Shown: positions 5,988 through 8,311 of the stretch, one piece after another
Position numbering within the stretch: the first letter of the stretch is position 1
How the letters are laid out: each line of letters begins with the position of its first letter
Program-made: the position numbers and the translations under genes
Notes under the pieces: generated by a model
Databases searched by the model: none
The model's input: only the letters and a program-made list of their open reading frames with translations
What the model was told of the DNA's origin: nothing
Assembly (NCBI GenBank): GCA_011391855.1
Contig: JAABPT010000037.1
Span: 1-8,311 of the forward strand
DNA length: 8,311 bases
Direction: 5' to 3'
DNA from: Burkholderiales bacterium
GTDB lineage: Bacteria; Pseudomonadota; Gammaproteobacteria; Burkholderiales; Burkholderiaceae_C

Positions 5988-6074
5988 GTTTTTCCAGGCG
6001 CCTTTTCGAGGGTTTTCCCGGCCGCCTTGAACGGCGACCGGTGAGACGGTTGCCAGCGCGGCGAAAATGCCGCC

Positions 6075-7127
6075 ATGAAGACCTTGCTCGCCCTGCTGGG
6101 CACCGAGTTGCCGCTGATCCAGGCGCCCATGGCGGGCGTGCAGGGCTCGGCACTGGCCATCGCCGTCTCGAACGCCGGGGGCCTGGGCTCGCTGCCCGGC
6201 GCCATGCTCTCGGCCGATGCACTGCAACTGGAACTCGCCGCGCTGCGCCGCGGCACGGACCGCCCCTGGAATGTCAACTTCTTCTGCCACACGCCACCGG
6301 TGCCCGATCCGGCCCGCGAGGCGCGCTGGCGCGAGACGCTGGCGCCCTTCTACGCCGAGGCCGGGCTGGACATCACCGCCGCGCCCGCGGGCGCCGGGCG
6401 CGTGCCGTTCAGCCATGCGGTGGCCGATGTGATCGAGCCCTTCCGCCCGCCGGTGCTGAGTTTCCACTTCGGCCTGCCGGCAGCCGACCTGCTGGCCCGC
6501 GTGAAAAGCTGGGGCAGCGTGGTGTTGTCCAGTGCCACCACGGTGGATGAGGCGCGCTGGCTCGTGGCCCACGGCGTCGACGCCGTGATCGCCCAGGGCC
6601 TGGAAGCCGGCGGCCACCGCGGCATGTTCCTCACGGACGAACTCACCACGCAGCTGGGCACCTTCGCGCTGCTGCCGCAGATCGTCGCGGCGGTGGAAGT
6701 ACCGGTGATCGCGGCCGGTGGCATTGCCGACGCGGCGGGTGTGACCGCCGCCATGGCACTGGGTGCGGCCGGTGTGCAGGTGGGCACGGCCTTCCTGTGT
6801 TGCCCGGAAGCCAGCACCAGTACCCTGCACCGCACCGCGCTGCAGAGCGACAGCGCTCGCCACACGGCGCTCACCAACGTGTTCACCGGCCGGCCGGCAC
6901 GCGGCATCGTCAACCGCGTGATGCGCGAGCTCGGTCCCCTGAGTCCGGCGGCACCCGCATTCCCGCTCGCCACCGCCGCCATCGCGCCGCTGCGCGCGCA
7001 CTTCGAGGCGCTGGGCAGCGGTGACTTTTCGCCGCTGTGGGCGGGACAGAATGCCAGCCGATGCCGCGCCATTCCGGCGGCAGAACTCACGCGACAACTC
7101 GCCCGGGGATTTGCATGTTTGTTGTGA
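6075..7127 (+). CDS. Nitronate monooxygenase family flavoprotein (2-nitropropane dioxygenase-like)
   Basis: FMN-dependent TIM-barrel protein of the nitronate monooxygenase family, which oxidises alkyl nitronates such as propionate-3-nitronate; many members have unknown substrates. The protein is 350 aa, typical length. Motifs in order are QAPMAGVQG (16-24), NAGGLGSLPGAM (33-44), AQGLEAGGHRG (173-183) with probable catalytic base His181, AAGGIADAAGVTAAMALGAAGVQVGTAF (213-240, phosphate binding), and FTGRPARGIVNR (270-281). The motif set resembles class I enzymes. No signal peptide. The start codon directly follows a 5-bp GCGGC/GCCGC hairpin and lacks a clear Shine-Dalgarno. The gene is divergent from hpaR across 106 bp and overlaps the next gene by 13 nt. 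No link to the homoprotocatechuate pathway is evident; it could share HpaR control through the palindrome, which is speculative. Confidence 0.85.
   Translation: MKTLLALLGTELPLIQAPMAGVQGSALAIAVSNAGGLGSLPGAMLSADALQLELAALRRGTDRPWNVNFFCHTPPVPDPAREARWRETLAPFYAEAGLDITAAPAGAGRVPFSHAVADVIEPFRPPVLSFHFGLPAADLLARVKSWGSVVLSSATTVDEARWLVAHGVDAVIAQGLEAGGHRGMFLTDELTTQLGTFALLPQIVAAVEVPVIAAGGIADAAGVTAAMALGAAGVQVGTAFLCCPEASTSTLHRTALQSDSARHTALTNVFTGRPARGIVNRVMRELGPLSPAAPAFPLATAAIAPLRAHFEALGSGDFSPLWAGQNASRCRAIPAAELTRQLARGFACLL
7105..7109 (+). promoter_or_regulatory. Shine-Dalgarno of the ABM-fold protein
   Basis: GGGGA, 5 nt before ATG 7115 and inside the 3' end of the upstream gene. It supports the 7115 start over the longer open frame beginning at 7037, whose extra residues are an off-frame reading of the nitronate monooxygenase C-terminus. 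Confidence 0.6.
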
Positions 7128-7432
7128 TCTTCCGCGCCCAGGCGCGCGCGCTCGACGCCGAATACAGCCGCATGGCCGCGCAGATGCGCGAGCTGGCTCT
7201 GACGCGGTTCGGCTGCCTCGACTTCACCGCCGTGACCGAAGGCGAGCAGGAAATCGCGCTGTCGTACTGGCCCGACGAGGCCAGCATCCGCGCCTGGAAA
7301 CAGCACGCCGACCACCTGGCCGCGCAGAAGCTGGGCCGCGAGCGCTGGTACGCCAGCTACTCGGTGGAGATCGCCGAAGTAACGCGGCGCTACAGCCACC
7401 CGGCTGCGCCGGCAGGGCCGGTTCAGACATAG
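7115..7432 (+). CDS. Small antibiotic-biosynthesis-monooxygenase (ABM) domain protein
   Basis: 105-aa protein beginning MFVVIFRAQARALDAEYSRM, with the compact alpha/beta ferredoxin-like layout of the ABM/YqjZ-type family (COG2329-like). It has an initial beta strand VVIFRA, a helix with RMAAQMRELALTRFGCLDF (20-38), the strand EIALSYWPDEASIRAWKQHADHLAAQ (47-72), and the terminal strand SYSVEIAEVTR. The SYW..EASI.AWK.H..H motif is the best family marker. Members are dimeric, and activities range from quinol oxidation to haem degradation; which applies here cannot be read from sequence. It overlaps the nitronate monooxygenase gene by 13 nt, so the pair is co-transcribed and probably coupled. Its stop region overlaps the convergent J-domain gene by 10 nt. 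Confidence 0.8.
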   Translation: MFVVIFRAQARALDAEYSRMAAQMRELALTRFGCLDFTAVTEGEQEIALSYWPDEASIRAWKQHADHLAAQKLGRERWYASYSVEIAEVTRRYSHPAAPAGPVQT

Positions 7433-8311
7433 TCGTCGGGATCGCGGTCGGTGCGCACCTGGGCCGGACGGCTGGGCCGTTCGCGCTGCGCATTCAGCCA
7501 GCGTTTGAGCCCCGCGGGTTCCTGCACCTGCTCCAGATCCCGCTCCAGCTGCGCCACGGCCGCTTCCAGTTCATCCACCTGCGCCAGCAGGTGGTGCCTG
7601 AGTGTGTTCGGGTTGGTCGCCTGCCCTGGCGGCAGGTCGAACTCGCCCGCCAGGCGCTGCTGGCGCGCAGCGCGCTCGCGCTCCAGACCGGCCACCTGCT
7701 GCTTGAGCAGCAGGGTCAGCGCGTCCAGCCTGTCATCGGCCATGCGCGACACGGCGGCCGGGTCGGCCAGCTCGGCTCGCAGCTGGATCTGCATCAGCGT
7801 GACCAGGTCCTTGCGGGCATAGGCGGCGTTGGCCTCGCTCATGAGCGCGGTCTTGCGCAGACGTTCCTGCGCATCGGGTTCGCGGTCCGGGTGCAGGGCG
7901 CTGGCGAGCTGGCGGAACAGGGTACGCAGCTGCGTCTCGGCATCTTCCTGCTGTGCCTGGGCCTTCGCTTGCTCGGCACCCGGCTTCTGCCGGGCCTTGC
8001 GCGCCTGCCCCTTGGCACGGCGCCGTTCCTGTTCTTCGTCCCGGGACGCGCGCAGCCGCTCCATGCCGGCACGCAGCAGTTCTTCCATGGACGCGTCTGC
8101 GTCGGTGTCCGCCAGCGGTTCGCCGAGCACGGCTTCCAGCCGCGCGCGCAGGGCATCGGCCGCCGCCTGCTTTTTCTGCGCCAGCGTGAGGCGGCTGTGC
8201 TGGTCGTGCAGCGCGGCCATGGCCGTGTCGCCCTCGTCGGCCAGCGCCTGCGCCAGCTGGCACAGCAGCTCGGTGGCCGTCTCCTGCTGCAGCCGGCTCA
8301 GGGCCTTGCCC
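7423..8311 (-). CDS. J-domain (DnaJ-like) coiled-coil protein, partial (5' end outside window)
   Basis: The frame is open from the right edge to TGA at 7423, giving 296 residues without the N-terminus; an internal ATG at 8220 is probably not the start because the 30 upstream codons read GKALSRLQQETATELLCQLA in the same style. A J-domain-like helix II, loop and helix III lie in the middle: TQLRTLFRQLASALHPDRE, with the diagnostic HPD encoded at 7885-7893, followed by ALMSEANAAYARKD. J-domain proteins stimulate the ATPase of Hsp70 (DnaK) through HPD. Before it is a charged helical region (DEEQERRRAKGQARKARQK). After it are a long heptad-like segment around LDALTLLLKQQVAGLERERAA and a second coiled coil around DELEAAVAQLERDLEQV. 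There is no G/F linker, zinc finger or DnaJ C-terminal domain, so it is not DnaJ itself but a class III-type J protein of unknown client. Confidence 0.8.
   Translation of the reverse strand, partial: GKALSRLQQETATELLCQLAQALADEGDTAMAALHDQHSRLTLAQKKQAAADALRARLEAVLGEPLADTDADASMEELLRAGMERLRASRDEEQERRRAKGQARKARQKPGAEQAKAQAQQEDAETQLRTLFRQLASALHPDREPDAQERLRKTALMSEANAAYARKDLVTLMQIQLRAELADPAAVSRMADDRLDALTLLLKQQVAGLERERAARQQRLAGEFDLPPGQATNPNTLRHHLLAQVDELEAAVAQLERDLEQVQEPAGLKRWLNAQRERPSRPAQVRTDRDPDDYV

Noticed and set aside
6027..6055. TTGAAC, 17 nt, TTGCCA as a sigma-70 promoter for the nitronate monooxygenase gene
   Set aside because: The -35 and spacing are acceptable but the -10 is far from TATAAT.
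6067..6078. Three-codon mini-ORF (Met-Pro-Pro-stop) whose TGA overlaps the start of the nitronate monooxygenase gene
   Set aside because: Too short to assess; likely a chance ATG with no Shine-Dalgarno of its own.

Overview
The window is GC-rich DNA that looks like Burkholderiales, most likely Comamonadaceae (Hydrogenophaga/Acidovorax/Variovorax-like). That placement is inferred from codon use, gene order and the style of the intergenic repeats. Most of it is the meta-cleavage (homoprotocatechuate, 3,4-dihydroxyphenylacetate) branch of 4-hydroxyphenylacetate catabolism, on the minus strand in the order hpaR, hpaG1, hpaG2, hpaE, repeat island, hpaD, hpaF, hpaH. The last gene runs off the left edge. 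The entry hydroxylase (hpaBC), the final aldolase (hpaI) and transport genes are not in the window.

Pathway logic: HpaD cleaves the ring of homoprotocatechuate. HpaE oxidises the semialdehyde to 5-carboxymethyl-2-hydroxymuconate and HpaF isomerises it. HpaG (here two genes, G1 and G2) decarboxylates and isomerises the product to 2-oxohept-3-ene-1,7-dioate, which HpaH hydrates for later aldol cleavage. HpaR is the MarR-type repressor. The genes are tightly packed: hpaR to hpaG1 is 10 nt, hpaG1/hpaG2 and hpaG2/hpaE share ATGA overlaps, hpaD to hpaF is 14 nt and hpaF to hpaH is 4 nt. The one break is a 333-bp non-coding island (2137-2469) between hpaE and hpaD, filled with nested inverted repeats.

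To the right, a 106-bp divergent region (5969-6074) holds an AT-rich perfect inverted repeat that is a strong HpaR-operator candidate. On the plus strand follow a nitronate monooxygenase-like flavoprotein (6075-7127) and an overlapping ABM-fold small protein (7115-7432). Converging on them, tail to tail with a 10-nt overlap, is a J-domain (DnaJ-like) coiled-coil protein whose N-terminus lies beyond the right edge.

Points worth a second look: a single-base frameshift in hpaE; a pair of inverted repeats with conserved arms but unrelated 17-nt hairpin cores; a 25-bp inverted repeat enclosing one of them; the C-terminus of hpaG1, which appears to be made from an intergenic repeat; and a probably leaderless hpaR transcript starting in its own operator. 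I see no novel defence or mobile system. The catabolic cluster itself is well known.
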